Below are positions 45,553-55,920 of a DNA stretch of 64,000 nt, in pieces (the stretch's first letter is position 1; each line of letters starts with the position of its first letter). The translations under genes and the position numbers were made by a program. Source of the stretch: an uncultured Schlesneria sp. (GTDB taxonomy: Bacteria; Planctomycetota; Planctomycetia; Planctomycetales; Planctomycetaceae); assembly GCA_903904835.1 (NCBI GenBank), contig CAIVEI010000051.1, positions 124,001-188,000 of the forward strand, read 5' to 3'. The notes under the pieces are model-generated. The model was not told where the DNA came from. It saw nothing but the letters and a program-made list of their open reading frames with translations, and did not search any database.

Positions 45553-48500
45553 CTAAGGCGCACTATCGACGCCGAGGTCGTTGGGGTGCTCGGGCGGTTT
45601 TTGCCATTCCTGGGGTTTAATTTCCGTACCTTTTGTGTTGTCCATTAGCATCCAGACATTGTCACCTCGCTGAAGATTGTTCTTGACTTCAATCATTCGC
45701 AACAGCTTTTCGGTTGCCGCACGGGTGCAAAACGGTGATTTCAACATTTCAATCATCTCGAGAGTATCCAGAGCCTCTGGAAGTTTTTGAAGTGCGTTGA
45801 TCAGACCGATTGAGACTTGTTCGTTGACGTGAGTTTTTGTCGCAGCCAGCATTCTTTTGTTTGCGCGACGGACGTCTTTCAAGGGAATCCTCTCTACCTG
45901 CCGGTCGATTCCCTGCAACAGAATCTTCCGAGTCTCGTCCTCGTGAACTTTCTGCAGTCCCTCAAGCAGGCTGGACAATCCTTCGAATGCGTAATCGTCC
46001 TGGATTGCATTTGCCAGGGCGATGGCGGCATGACACAAGGCCGGACGAGTTTCTTTGTTACCCTCTCGGTCGGTGACATCCAGAATGTATTTGCAAGCGG
46101 CATCAACTTGCTCCGGTTTCATCCTTTTAGCCATGGCACTCCAAAGTTGAGCGATCTGACCTACCGCGTTGGGGTCATTGGTCGCCTGAATCCAATAGGG
46201 AATGAAATCGATGATTTGCTGAGCCGTCGCATGCCCCTTTTTTTCTGACAGCAATGGAGCGACTTTTTGCAATCCCTTTGCAAGTTGTTTTATTTCATCG
46301 GGACTGATCGCTCGTTGCATGGCACTGACGAGACAGTCGGCGATTGGTGATATTTCGGTCGCCTCGAATTCCTGGTCCGCCTTCACGGCGGTGCAAACCA
46401 GAGCAAGACCAAGCGAAAGTTCTCGCTTCATCCATGTTTGATTGACCGAGTGAAACTTTTTGAGAATCCTGCCGATCGCTTCTTGTCGTTTTTGCGGCGA
46501 CGCGATACTGCAGGCACGCTCGAACCTGCTTACCGCAACTTGCAAACTCTGTTCTGTTTCTTTTTCGAGAAGAAACGAGAGCATTCGTTCCAACATTTCA
46601 TCAGCGATCACTTCTGAGCGTTTTCCCGGTATCGTAGATAAACTTTCCACCAGATTTGCAACATCGATCGGCAATTTGCTACTGCGTAGTTTCGTCATCA
46701 GAATCGATATGGACTTGTCGATTGCCTTGGAAATGATGACTTCGTTCATTCCCTGAAAGCCGTTTGCCAGAGCAACGAGCTTTCGCGTATCGACAGTGTT
46801 CTCCATTTGATTCAGGATCATTTCCGCGCCCCTCTCTGCGGCGGCGTCCGACAGATTCGTTCCGATGGATTTCATCGCGTCACCAAGCATTGTCACCAAC
46901 TCTGTTTCGGTTACGCGTTCAAGCCAGTCCAGCAATATGGAAAAGGCTCGTTCGACGTCTTGCCTCAAGAGCTTGTCAGGGAGCGACGACAGTCCCTCGG
47001 ACAGATCCACCATCCCAGGAGGCGTGTCATATGTCCTCATCCGAGTCAACAGCTTTTCTTTGACGAGAGTCATTTCTTGTTCAGGTATTGTGTATGGAAT
47101 CTCTTTCACGCACTTTGCAAGTACCATTAAACTCGGTGGCAACTCTTCCTGATCAATTACATCGATCAAACGAGAGAGAGCCTTTCGAGAATCCTCTTCG
47201 GTTACATTCCCTTGTCGCTGCTTAAGACCCTGAAACAAACGTTGCAGCGACTGCGCATCTGTCGTGGCGTTCATTCCCTGCAAGAGAAGATCAATCCCTT
47301 TGGAAGGGATTTGCGGAGCAACGACAGCCAAACATTTCGCAAGGAAGCCCATCTCGTCCGAGTCGCATGAAGGTTGCATGCGGGACAGTATTTGATTTGC
47401 TGCGATTTCACATTGAACAGGATTCGAACGTTTGACACCACTTTCAAAGACACCCAACAGGGTCTCTCGTATTTCGCGACTTGGATATTCAGCCATCGTG
47501 TTAACGATGAAGCTCACACCGCTTTTCACGTTGAAGTTCTGGGCGAGATGTTCGGGCAACGAAATCATGCACTTGACGAGTCCCACAAAGACACGAGGGT
47601 CACCCGTTGTTCTATTCATCAGGGGCACGAGTCGCGATCCGATGCGCTTCGTCTCTGCTTGCGAGAGTTGTAAACTCGTTATTTCGAGAATTGCATTGCA
47701 AAGTGCAGTGACGTTTTCGGCTTCACTGCTGGACTCGATTGCTTTGATAACCTGTTCAACCGCCATGTGTAGACGATCTTGTGAGATCGATGCCATGACC
47801 GTGCTGAGGTCGTCTTTCAGTGATTTGAGTATTTCGAGGTCTTGACAATCCGCCATGTTCAACGAAAGAGACTCTACTGCTGCTTCTGTAAACACCTCGT
47901 CATTGATGTTCAGTGCAACACCAACGCGAGCGGCGGCAAGTTTCAAGTTCTTCTGATCTCTTTGATCCTGGCTCGATGGTTTGGAATGACTGAGTAACTC
48001 CAGAATTGTGAGTTTCAAAGCAGATCGACGGTTGTTATCCAACCCAACGACAGCTCGTGCGACAAATGGAGCTCGATTGATTAAACGCTCGACATTGGAA
48101 ATATCAAAGGACTGTCGCGACAACTTTTCTCGTAATGCCTGCTGACTCTCTTTCAAGCTGGCGATCTGCCAAAAAGCGTCGATTTCGTTTTGTTCCAGAT
48201 CCCCGGGCTGCCCACTGATTCTTGCCAGAAGGTCATTTGCATACGTTTGTTCGACTTGTAACCGGGCGAGTTTTGCCTGTTTCTGGGCTTTCCAGGCGAA
48301 TGCAGAGGCGATGAGCGCTGCAACGGCCAACGTCATCGCAAAGATCGATTGCCATTTCGATCGACGGGCGGAAGCCGCCTGCTCACCTGCGCGTTGTTTC
48401 TCGATTCCCGCCAGTTTGGTCAGGGTTTCAATCTCGCGTTTTTGACGATCGATTTCTTCCCGTTTTTCGCGATCTCGCTGTTCGATACTCGCGGCGAGAA

Positions 48501-50340
48501 ATTCTCGTTCTTCCCGCGTCAAATCGGATTCTGGAATCTTCGACCATTCTTCGGCCTCTGCCAGTCGTGCCCCCTGATACAGATAGCCGGAATCGCGACC
48601 TGCGGTATTCCACTCCGCCGCTGCTTCCGTCAGGCGATGCTGCGTCCGCATGGATTCTCGTTCTGATTCAATCCAGCCTCTCAGCTTGGTCCAGGACCGA
48701 ATCAGTGCTTCGTGCGCAACTTCGACGAACGAGTCTTTTTCGGCCGTGATCAGCCTGACTTCTGTCAATTGATTGATGATCGGTGTGATTGCTTTCGAGT
48801 CACCAAGTTGATTGAGATGGACTCGCCGCTTGGTGTCTTCAGTCCCTTCTCCAGGCTGCGTGAGCCGCAGAAAAATTCGACGACACGTTTCTTGCTGGGT
48901 CGGACTCATCGCATCAAATGCTGCGTTCGCCTGCTGTTCGAGTGCCCCTTCCAACCCGCCAATCGCATTGTAAGCGGCGATCGTTAACTGGTGACCGTCG
49001 CGCCGTTGCCAAAGTTCCCGCAAGCAATGTTGCAAAAGAGGCAAAGCGCCGGGCTGTGACTCCATTTCGGTCAACAGCATTTCGGTCAATCCAGGTTGCA
49101 GTTCGAGGCCAACCATTTGAGCAGGGCGCTCGATCACCTCACGCAATTCCGTGCGAGTGAGCGGGCCGACCAATTCCTGATGTTCTGTGATGACTGCCGC
49201 CAGGCGGGGATAGGAAGCACACTTGCCGTAGAAGTCGGCTCGCATCGTCAGGATGACAATCGCTTTCCCCCCGGTGATCCCGGCTGCGTAAATCAAATTG
49301 TTGATAAAGGCGTCTCTGTAAGCCTCTGTGCCCTTCGACTTTTCAATATCTGAGAAAAAGCCACTCGACCGACTATTCGTTGAATTATCGGCATTTAAGG
49401 TGAAGACTTCTTCGAACTGATCGATGAGCAAAACAACTCGCCTTGATTCCGGGGCTCCTGCGAGTGCCACGCGGATTGTGAGATGAAGCCGTGTCTCGTC
49501 ATCGGCCATGTGCGCGATCAGATCGCCGACATCCCCGATTGAAGATTTGATCTTCGGATGGCTACAAAGTTCAACTGCCAGACTTTCCAATGGATTCTGC
49601 CCAGGTCGGCAGATAATGATTGGCCAATCCTCGCTTCCTTCGAGTTTTCCCTGTTGCAGTGCATGAACGAGACCTGCACGCGCCAATGACGATTTGCCAC
49701 TACCAGAATCGCCAACAATGGCAATAAAGCGGTTTACCAAAGGGGTTCCAGTGTTATCTCGATATTTTGAGGGGCGAAGTTCATTTAATAACCATTCGAT
49801 TCGCGCTTCACGTCCGAAGTAGAACTGCGCATGCTCAGATTGGAATGCGCGCAATCCCCGGTATGGGCATTTGCCTTCAAAAACGGATTGCCCAGGTGGT
49901 AGCCCTGGAGAAAGACCTAAGATGCCGCTTTTCAACCGGTGATAGGCATCAGCGTCATCAAGCGATTCCCGAAACTCGACCCACGTCAATTCCAGCAAAA
50001 AGGCTGGCAATCGATCTAGCTCTTCACGTGTCCCACCCGGGAGCAATACGGGTATGACACGGAATTTCCCGTCGCCATCCTTGACCCGCTTTGAAAGGGC
50101 AACTCGCATTTCTTCGTTTTGCCAGGGACCAAATCCGCCTGGTCCAACGAAGACTGCGACCGATCCGGAATCTGCCAGTGCCTGTTCAATCGCTTGCTGC
50201 CAGGGTTGACCGGGAACCAAGTACCATTTATCAAGCCATCCATCCAAGCCGTCGGCTTTCAAACGCCGAGCCAATTCTTCAACCGCCGGCTTATCATCGC
50301 TGTTATGGGAAAGAAAAACATGAAAAAGCGAGCCCGGCAT
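45553..50340 (-). CDS. TIR-nSTAND NTPase with transmembrane segment and long helical-repeat C-terminus
   Basis: 1595 aa. Residues 5-145 are a TIR domain (FHVFLSHNSDDKP; candidate NADase Glu E76 or E77 in GPWQNEEM). CPYRGLRAFQSEHAQFYFGR leads into an nSTAND1 NTPase: Walker A GDSGSGKSS (210-218), Walker B VVLLIDQFEEVF. A coiled coil and a membrane helix (about 664-686, IFAMTLAVAALIASAFAWKA) follow. The remaining 900 residues are all-helical, Leu-rich repeats without WD40 or clear TPR, the probable sensor. The ATG at 50340 is chosen over the upstream codon at 50397 because GAGGGA lies 5 bases before it. TIR effectors deplete NAD+ on phage infection; the trigger is unknown. Confidence 0.85.
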   Translation of the reverse strand: MPGSLFHVFLSHNSDDKPAVEELARRLKADGLDGWLDKWYLVPGQPWQQAIEQALADSGSVAVFVGPGGFGPWQNEEMRVALSKRVKDGDGKFRVIPVLLPGGTREELDRLPAFLLELTWVEFRESLDDADAYHRLKSGILGLSPGLPPGQSVFEGKCPYRGLRAFQSEHAQFYFGREARIEWLLNELRPSKYRDNTGTPLVNRFIAIVGDSGSGKSSLARAGLVHALQQGKLEGSEDWPIIICRPGQNPLESLAVELCSHPKIKSSIGDVGDLIAHMADDETRLHLTIRVALAGAPESRRVVLLIDQFEEVFTLNADNSTNSRSSGFFSDIEKSKGTEAYRDAFINNLIYAAGITGGKAIVILTMRADFYGKCASYPRLAAVITEHQELVGPLTRTELREVIERPAQMVGLELQPGLTEMLLTEMESQPGALPLLQHCLRELWQRRDGHQLTIAAYNAIGGLEGALEQQANAAFDAMSPTQQETCRRIFLRLTQPGEGTEDTKRRVHLNQLGDSKAITPIINQLTEVRLITAEKDSFVEVAHEALIRSWTKLRGWIESERESMRTQHRLTEAAAEWNTAGRDSGYLYQGARLAEAEEWSKIPESDLTREEREFLAASIEQRDREKREEIDRQKREIETLTKLAGIEKQRAGEQAASARRSKWQSIFAMTLAVAALIASAFAWKAQKQAKLARLQVEQTYANDLLARISGQPGDLEQNEIDAFWQIASLKESQQALREKLSRQSFDISNVERLINRAPFVARAVVGLDNNRRSALKLTILELLSHSKPSSQDQRDQKNLKLAAARVGVALNINDEVFTEAAVESLSLNMADCQDLEILKSLKDDLSTVMASISQDRLHMAVEQVIKAIESSSEAENVTALCNAILEITSLQLSQAETKRIGSRLVPLMNRTTGDPRVFVGLVKCMISLPEHLAQNFNVKSGVSFIVNTMAEYPSREIRETLLGVFESGVKRSNPVQCEIAANQILSRMQPSCDSDEMGFLAKCLAVVAPQIPSKGIDLLLQGMNATTDAQSLQRLFQGLKQRQGNVTEEDSRKALSRLIDVIDQEELPPSLMVLAKCVKEIPYTIPEQEMTLVKEKLLTRMRTYDTPPGMVDLSEGLSSLPDKLLRQDVERAFSILLDWLERVTETELVTMLGDAMKSIGTNLSDAAAERGAEMILNQMENTVDTRKLVALANGFQGMNEVIISKAIDKSISILMTKLRSSKLPIDVANLVESLSTIPGKRSEVIADEMLERMLSFLLEKETEQSLQVAVSRFERACSIASPQKRQEAIGRILKKFHSVNQTWMKRELSLGLALVCTAVKADQEFEATEISPIADCLVSAMQRAISPDEIKQLAKGLQKVAPLLSEKKGHATAQQIIDFIPYWIQATNDPNAVGQIAQLWSAMAKRMKPEQVDAACKYILDVTDREGNKETRPALCHAAIALANAIQDDYAFEGLSSLLEGLQKVHEDETRKILLQGIDRQVERIPLKDVRRANKRMLAATKTHVNEQVSIGLINALQKLPEALDTLEMIEMLKSPFCTRAATEKLLRMIEVKNNLQRGDNVWMLMDNTKGTEIKPQEWQKPPEHPNDLGVDSAP

Positions 50341-50642
50341 CACTTCCCTCTTTGTAAATCCAAGAACCAAAAATGTCCTTGGGTATTTGATAAACAAAAC
50401 TGCGTGATTGTGCTATTGTGAGTTAATCGCAGGCGATTGGCAATCTGCATCGTTCGTAGCGTTGAGTGAAAATCAATCACATGCATGGTTTCTGGTATCG
50501 TTTCAGTTCATCTTATTTGTTTCGTATATTCTTCTTTTGTGACCTGTGTATTTCGAGTGATCTTCGCGAATTAGCCGAACTGATAACTCGTCGCGCCCGA
50601 CTCTTACCGAATCAGTACATCAAACTTTTCCGTTAGCTAATC
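50341..50642. other. Intergenic region between divergent genes
   Basis: 302 bases between the TIR-nSTAND start and the PD40 gene. AT-rich and without coding signal. Promoters for both must lie here. Confidence 0.4.
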
Positions 50643-51932
50643 ATGTCAAACCCGTTTCAACTCTGTTTTCAACGATTGAACGTTCTGCGCCGACGAGCGG
50701 CGATTCTTCAATTACTCGTCATTGCGTGGGGCGTGCATCATCCCTTCATTTTCGGGGCGGATGGGGTATCAACATCAGCCGCATCAACACGATTCTTTTT
50801 CACGTCGCAAGGAAAAACGGCATTAGCGACTATTGATGGAAGTGAACCGAAATACTTGAACTTCGACAAACCTGGACAGGTGACGTGGCAGCCGGGCTCT
50901 TGTTTCCGCGATGGGCGTCGTGTGGTGGTGTTAAGTATGGAACCTCGCCGTGACGGGCCTGGTCGTCCGTTCGAAGAATTTTATACCCAGACTCCAACGC
51001 ATTTGTGGCAATATGATCTTGAGTCTGGATCGCTCGAAGAAATTTGTACAAAGGACCGCATCGCCCCCTTCACGACCCCTGCTCTGCTGATCTCTGATGA
51101 TCGACTGCTGATTCAGGTGGTCAAAAACAAGGTGGGGCAGATCTATAGCGTTCGCCTGGATGGAAGCGACGCTAGCGAATTTACAAAAGCGGGCGAGGGG
51201 CTGCCGTATGGACTTAGCCTCAGCCCTGATGGCAAGCGGGTTGCGTTTCATCTTGCCAGCCCGCAGGGATATCAGGTCTGGACCAGCGATGTCGACGGAA
51301 CAAACCGGATTCAAGTCGCAGCACAACCGGGTCACCTTTATTTTGGAACTCAGTGGTCACCTGACGGTCAATGGGTCTTGTATGTCGACTGCCTGCATCA
51401 GCAGGACCCTGGCCACGATTGGGCCGATGTCTGTATTGGACGTCCCGACGGCTCAGGACATCGCGTCCTGACGACAGGCCAATCAATGTGGTTTGCTGCT
51501 ACCTATGGCGATCAAAAAACTCGTGGGGGTGGCTCCAATGTTCCCGCGTGGACGATTGACGGCAAAATCCTGTTTCCACGCAGGACGAAAGATGCCAAAG
51601 TTCCGTGGGAATATCGTGTCAATCAGCCCGATCTCGATCACTTCAATCGTGATTTCAAACCAGAACTTGCTCGTGGCGGAACTCAGATTTGTCGGCTCGA
51701 TCCAACAACTGATTCGGTAACAGTACTGACGCCTGAAAACGAAAACGTCTGGGACTTCCGTGCCAGCCAATCACCGGATGGCAAGCAGATCGTATTTTGC
51801 AGAGCCGCAACGGGTGAAGCCCCCGCGATCTGGGTGATGGAGAGGGATGGAAAAAAACCACGCATGATCACACGCGGCATTGGCGATCTTGGTGCCGATC
51901 ATCCCCGCTGGATTCCGTCGGTGACTCCGTAA
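50643..51932 (+). CDS. Secreted PD40/TolB-like beta-propeller protein
   Basis: 429 aa with a signal peptide at residues 1-39 (LQLLVIAWGVHHPFIFGADG). At least three PD40 blades are visible: LSLSPDGKRVAFHLAS, TQWSPDGQWVLYVD, QSPDGKQIVFCRA. TolB-like propellers bind partners in the periplasm. No Pal or TolA gene nearby, so a stand-alone secreted propeller is more likely than TolB. The ligand is unknown. Confidence 0.82.
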   Translation: MSNPFQLCFQRLNVLRRRAAILQLLVIAWGVHHPFIFGADGVSTSAASTRFFFTSQGKTALATIDGSEPKYLNFDKPGQVTWQPGSCFRDGRRVVVLSMEPRRDGPGRPFEEFYTQTPTHLWQYDLESGSLEEICTKDRIAPFTTPALLISDDRLLIQVVKNKVGQIYSVRLDGSDASEFTKAGEGLPYGLSLSPDGKRVAFHLASPQGYQVWTSDVDGTNRIQVAAQPGHLYFGTQWSPDGQWVLYVDCLHQQDPGHDWADVCIGRPDGSGHRVLTTGQSMWFAATYGDQKTRGGGSNVPAWTIDGKILFPRRTKDAKVPWEYRVNQPDLDHFNRDFKPELARGGTQICRLDPTTDSVTVLTPENENVWDFRASQSPDGKQIVFCRAATGEAPAIWVMERDGKKPRMITRGIGDLGADHPRWIPSVTP

Positions 51933-52108
51933 ATCTTGCCGCGGGATGCAATCGGCGTTTAAAAGGTGTTTCGTCGCATACGATCAAATCAACAACCGGA
52001 CTAACTTGTGTCGCCGGGATGAAAACGCCTACAAATCATGAAGGGCCGCCACGCTGATCGGCCGTCTGCGGGTTACGAATAATTGAACGCGCTCTCCAAG
52101 ACGATTCT

Positions 52109-54517
52109 ATGAATTCCACTCAACTTGAAGCCATCTTAAAGCCATCCATCAAACGTGGGCGAGTGCTCACCTCGCCTGCTCAACTCGCGGGATACGATGC
52201 TGATGGACTCGGTTATAAAACGTTTCGACCTGATGCCGTTGTAATACCGGCCGACGCCGACGAAATGGTTCGTGTGATGGCCGATGCGAAAAGGCTTGGC
52301 GTGCCGATCTGTATTCGGGGGGCTGGGACGTCGCTGTCGGGTGGCCCCGTGGCCGCACAAGGTGGCGTCGTCGTCCATACGTCGGCTCTTCGAAGCGTGC
52401 GGAAGATTTGTCGCGAGGGCTTCTGGTGCGAGGTCGAATGTGGAGTCACGCTAAATCAACTTGATGAGGCATTGAAACCGTACGGTCTGTTTTATCCACC
52501 CGATCCTTCGAGCGGCCCGGTTTGCACGCTTGGGGGTAATGTCGCGATGAATGCAGGCGGTGCTCACTGCTTTCGCTATGGCGTCACGAGCAACTACGTT
52601 TTGGGGGTTGAAGCGATCCTGCTGGACGGTAGCCTGCATCGGTTCGGCGGCCCCGCCGGTGGTCGCGGTGAGTGGCGCGAAGATTGGAAGCGGTGCATGG
52701 TTGGCTCAGAAGGGACGCTGGGGGCGTTCACCCGTTTCTGGCTGAGACTGCTGCCTCGACCCGATAAGGTCTGGACGTTTCGGGCCACGTATGCTGATCT
52801 GATTACCGCTGAAAAAGCGATTCATGCGTTGGTTGCCCATTCGTCATTCCCTGTGGCCATTGAATTGATGGACCCGCGTTGTGTGGCCATGGTCGAGAAC
52901 AGCCCGATGGCGGTGGGATTGCCGAAAGACTCGTTCATGTTGCTGACCGAAATCGACGGTCCGCCGGAATTAGTCGATGCTCGTGTCGAAGCGGTCGCCG
53001 AAATTCTGAGAACTGCCGGATCGAAAGATGTCGTCTTCAGCGATGACGAAGAGCAGCGCAAGAAACTCTGGAAAGCGAGAAAAGCAGCGGGGGGATTGAT
53101 GGGGCAGTTGAGTGCCGACTTTGTGGTCCAGGATGCTGTGATTCCCAAACGCGCTCTCGCGGAATTACTTCAGCTTGTTTACGACGAAGCGGATGCCGCA
53201 GGTGTCCGGGCCGTGAACGTATTCCATGCAGGTGATGGAAACCTGCATCCGAACTTCCTGTTTGATTCGCGTAAGCCGGGCGAATTAGAAAAAGTCGAAC
53301 TGATCGGCAAACATCTGATGCAGCGGGTTGTTGACGTTGGAGGAACGCTTTCCGGTGAACACGGAATCGGAAACGATAAGACGGCGTATATGCCGCTGGT
53401 CTTCGGACCGGAAATGACGCGAATCCAGCAGTCGATTCCGGGAATTTTTAATGCGGCGCATCAGTTGAACCCGTTGAAGGTGTTTGCGGATCGGCGGTTT
53501 TTGGGAAGAAATGGGACTGATAGGACTTTTGGGACCATTGGGACGAAGACTGCCGAGGTGAAGCCGACGAGTGATCATAGGCTGAATACAACGGGCTCGC
53601 GATGTTTTGTTCCTTTTCTTGACCCGATTGATGGGGTGGTATGTTTGCCTGCTGAGTCAACGGCGGCGGATATTCACGCGAAGGCCGCGCCGCACAAGCT
53701 TCGCTTTCCTTTATTGATCGACACGACGGCATCGTTGCGTGATCAGGTGAATTCAACAGGTTACGCACCCGCCTCGTCACGGTTCGGACCGTACTGCGAT
53801 AATATTGTCGGAATGAATTGGAAACTGCCGAACGGGAATATTGTTCGTCTGGGTGAACGTGTTGTGAAGACGACGACCGGATATGACTTGTTTCGATTTT
53901 TACTTTCAACAGGAAATCGGTTTGGTCAGCCGATCGACTATGTCTTGCGACTACGACCCGATTGTGGTGTCACCAGCCTCTATGTTTTGTCAGGCCCGAT
54001 CGAGGCTGTTGCTCAAGCTGTGCCTCAATTGCTGAAGAATTGCTGGATGCACTGGTTTGATGCGATTGACTTCATCGTCGAACCGGGGAATGAAACTGGC
54101 CGACTACGATTGGTTGTGAATTGTCCGGGGGAAGAATATTCGCTGGTTGAGGCGTTTGTGTCCGGGTTTGCGGACTCTCAGTCACTGGCCTGGAACGTGG
54201 AAAAAGATGTTCCGATCCCGACTGACGGCTGTCCTGATTTCGTGTTTAAGTCAGTGCCCGAAAACGCGATTGAATTGGCTCGCGAGATCTCACAGTCGGG
54301 CGAATTCCGTTGCGTTACCATTTGTTATCACGGCGTGATCCACGGCTATTTTCATCACGGTTCAGGCAACGCTGATCGGATCAGGGAATTAGTGGCAAAG
54401 AAGGCCGAAGAGTTGCAAGCCGTCGGTGGCGAATGGCAGTCGCGTCATCTACCTGCTGCGACACCGAGCGAATTGGAAGCGGGCTGGATATCGATCTTTG
54501 AACGGGAAATAAATTAA
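52109..54517 (+). CDS. Glycolate oxidase subunits GlcD and GlcE fused
   Basis: 802 aa. Residues 1-460 are a full GlcD: FAD-binding motifs CIRGAGTSLSGGPV, YPPDPSSGPVCTLGGNVAMN, VFHAGDGNLHPNF and GEHGIGNDKT. Residues about 490-802 are a second FAD-binding half of the GlcE type (CLPAESTAADIHAKA, RVVKTTTGYDLFRFLLSTG), lacking the GlcD C-terminal His motifs, as expected of GlcE. The short linker is Thr/Gly rich. GlcD and GlcE are separate proteins in E. coli, so here they form one polypeptide. Followed two bases later by glcF, giving an operon oxidising glycolate to glyoxylate. Confidence 0.88.
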   Translation: MNSTQLEAILKPSIKRGRVLTSPAQLAGYDADGLGYKTFRPDAVVIPADADEMVRVMADAKRLGVPICIRGAGTSLSGGPVAAQGGVVVHTSALRSVRKICREGFWCEVECGVTLNQLDEALKPYGLFYPPDPSSGPVCTLGGNVAMNAGGAHCFRYGVTSNYVLGVEAILLDGSLHRFGGPAGGRGEWREDWKRCMVGSEGTLGAFTRFWLRLLPRPDKVWTFRATYADLITAEKAIHALVAHSSFPVAIELMDPRCVAMVENSPMAVGLPKDSFMLLTEIDGPPELVDARVEAVAEILRTAGSKDVVFSDDEEQRKKLWKARKAAGGLMGQLSADFVVQDAVIPKRALAELLQLVYDEADAAGVRAVNVFHAGDGNLHPNFLFDSRKPGELEKVELIGKHLMQRVVDVGGTLSGEHGIGNDKTAYMPLVFGPEMTRIQQSIPGIFNAAHQLNPLKVFADRRFLGRNGTDRTFGTIGTKTAEVKPTSDHRLNTTGSRCFVPFLDPIDGVVCLPAESTAADIHAKAAPHKLRFPLLIDTTASLRDQVNSTGYAPASSRFGPYCDNIVGMNWKLPNGNIVRLGERVVKTTTGYDLFRFLLSTGNRFGQPIDYVLRLRPDCGVTSLYVLSGPIEAVAQAVPQLLKNCWMHWFDAIDFIVEPGNETGRLRLVVNCPGEEYSLVEAFVSGFADSQSLAWNVEKDVPIPTDGCPDFVFKSVPENAIELAREISQSGEFRCVTICYHGVIHGYFHHGSGNADRIRELVAKKAEELQAVGGEWQSRHLPAATPSELEAGWISIFEREIN

Positions 54518-54519
54518 TC

Positions 54520-55758
54520 GTGACCGCTTCGAACCCTCATACGGCACCCAAAGGCGAATGCGCGTCACCAGACCAGGATCTGCTGGCAAGCTGCGTTCAT
54601 TGCGGATTTTGTCTGGAAGTCTGTCCTACTTATAAGTTGACGGGTGATGAGAACAATTCGCCTCGCGGTCGATTGCGTCTTTGGCGCGAGGAATCCGAGG
54701 GGCGACTGGCTTACGATCCCTGGACTGATTTTTACACGTCTGAATGCGTCGGTTGTCTTGCGTGCGAATCGGCTTGCCCGGCCAATGTCCCGTACGGCGA
54801 AATTTTCGAGAAGGTCAAGCACGATCACGTCGCGACAAATCGCTCGAAGCCGGGTTTCTTACTGCGTATGGCGGCGGTTCTGGCAGCACGGCCGACTCTG
54901 TTTAATGCGACGATGCTGCCCGCGCGACTCCTGCGAACGATGGGGTTATTGAAGCATCGGTTTCTGTTTCAAGGTCGTCCTGCGGCATTACAGTCCACCG
55001 CAAATTATGCACAGCGACTGATGAGCCGGCATCAGCCAAACGGTCCTCGGGTGGCGTTCCTGACTGGCTGCCTGATGGAATCGCTATTCCGCGAAATCAA
55101 CTTCGCTACCGTTCGAGTACTCATTGAGAACAATATTCAGGTTGTTATCCCGCCGGACCAGGGTTGTTGTGGCGCGTTCCAGGAACATACCGGAATCGAC
55201 GGCATCGATGATCTGCAACAGAGGAACCGTCAGGCGTTTGGGACGCTCAAAGTCGATGCGGTGGTCAGTAATTCATCCGGATGTGGCCTTGCCCTGGGCA
55301 AGGCCTTACAAGGCAAGTTTCCGGTACGTGATGTTCTCAGTTTTCTCGGCGAGATCGGTCCCGTTTCGCGGCCAGATTGTCACGATAACGCACGCGTGTA
55401 TGTCGATCTGCCGTGCCATTTGATCCACGGCCAGAAGGTGGCCGGGATTCCCAAGAGTGTCCTTGATGCGACCGGCTATCAATGGGAATTGGCACCTCAA
55501 GCTCGCGACTGTTGCGGCTCGGGTGGCGTCTACAACATTCAGAAGCCGGAAAACTCACGCGAGATTCTGGCCCGTAAATCAGAGTTTCTCAATCAGGCGG
55601 CAGGTGACCCGGTGATCCTGGCAACGTCGAATCATGTCTGCATGATGCAGTGGAATTCGGCTCGTTCCGGTGGCCTGGTGAATCGGCCATTTTCAGTCCG
55701 CCACGTCATTCAGTTGCTTGATCCAGGCGAGAAGTTCGAAGTGAAGCGGCAATCGTGA
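54520..55758 (+). CDS. glcF: Glycolate oxidase iron-sulfur subunit
   Basis: 412 aa from a GTG. Two ferredoxin-type clusters: CVHCGFCLEVCPTY and CVGCLACESACPANV. Two CCG motifs (GCCGAFQEH and DCCGSGGVY) bind the second non-canonical cluster. It passes electrons from the GlcDE fusion to quinones. Two bases separate it from the fused gene, so expression is coupled. The hairpins at 55791-55882 end the operon. Confidence 0.94.
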   Translation: MTASNPHTAPKGECASPDQDLLASCVHCGFCLEVCPTYKLTGDENNSPRGRLRLWREESEGRLAYDPWTDFYTSECVGCLACESACPANVPYGEIFEKVKHDHVATNRSKPGFLLRMAAVLAARPTLFNATMLPARLLRTMGLLKHRFLFQGRPAALQSTANYAQRLMSRHQPNGPRVAFLTGCLMESLFREINFATVRVLIENNIQVVIPPDQGCCGAFQEHTGIDGIDDLQQRNRQAFGTLKVDAVVSNSSGCGLALGKALQGKFPVRDVLSFLGEIGPVSRPDCHDNARVYVDLPCHLIHGQKVAGIPKSVLDATGYQWELAPQARDCCGSGGVYNIQKPENSREILARKSEFLNQAAGDPVILATSNHVCMMQWNSARSGGLVNRPFSVRHVIQLLDPGEKFEVKRQS

Positions 55759-55790
55759 ACTAGTGCTACATGAACGCTAAAAATTTGGGT

Positions 55791-55822
55791 GCCACTGGCG
55801 GCGGCTTTGTGCCGCCAGTGGC
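55791..55822. terminator. Perfect 12-bp hairpin between glcF and mnmE
   Basis: GCCACTGGCGGC and GCCGCCAGTGGC arms pair perfectly across GGCTTTGT. Located between convergent genes, it can terminate both. Same CACTGGCG arm as the following hairpin. Confidence 0.75.
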
Positions 55823-55854
55823 TTCGAATCGAATTTCCCGTATAAAACGAAGAG

Positions 55855-55882
55855 CACTGGCGAGCGAAGACGCACGCCAGTG
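55855..55882. repeat. Second CACTGGCG hairpin
   Basis: CACTGGCG and CGCCAGTG arms around AGCGAAGACGCA. Shares its arm sequence with the hairpin 64 bases upstream, so the two look like copies of one dispersed element. Confidence 0.65.
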
Positions 55883-55920
55883 GCACACAACCGCACATTT
55901 AAGCGTTGGCGGGACACTGG

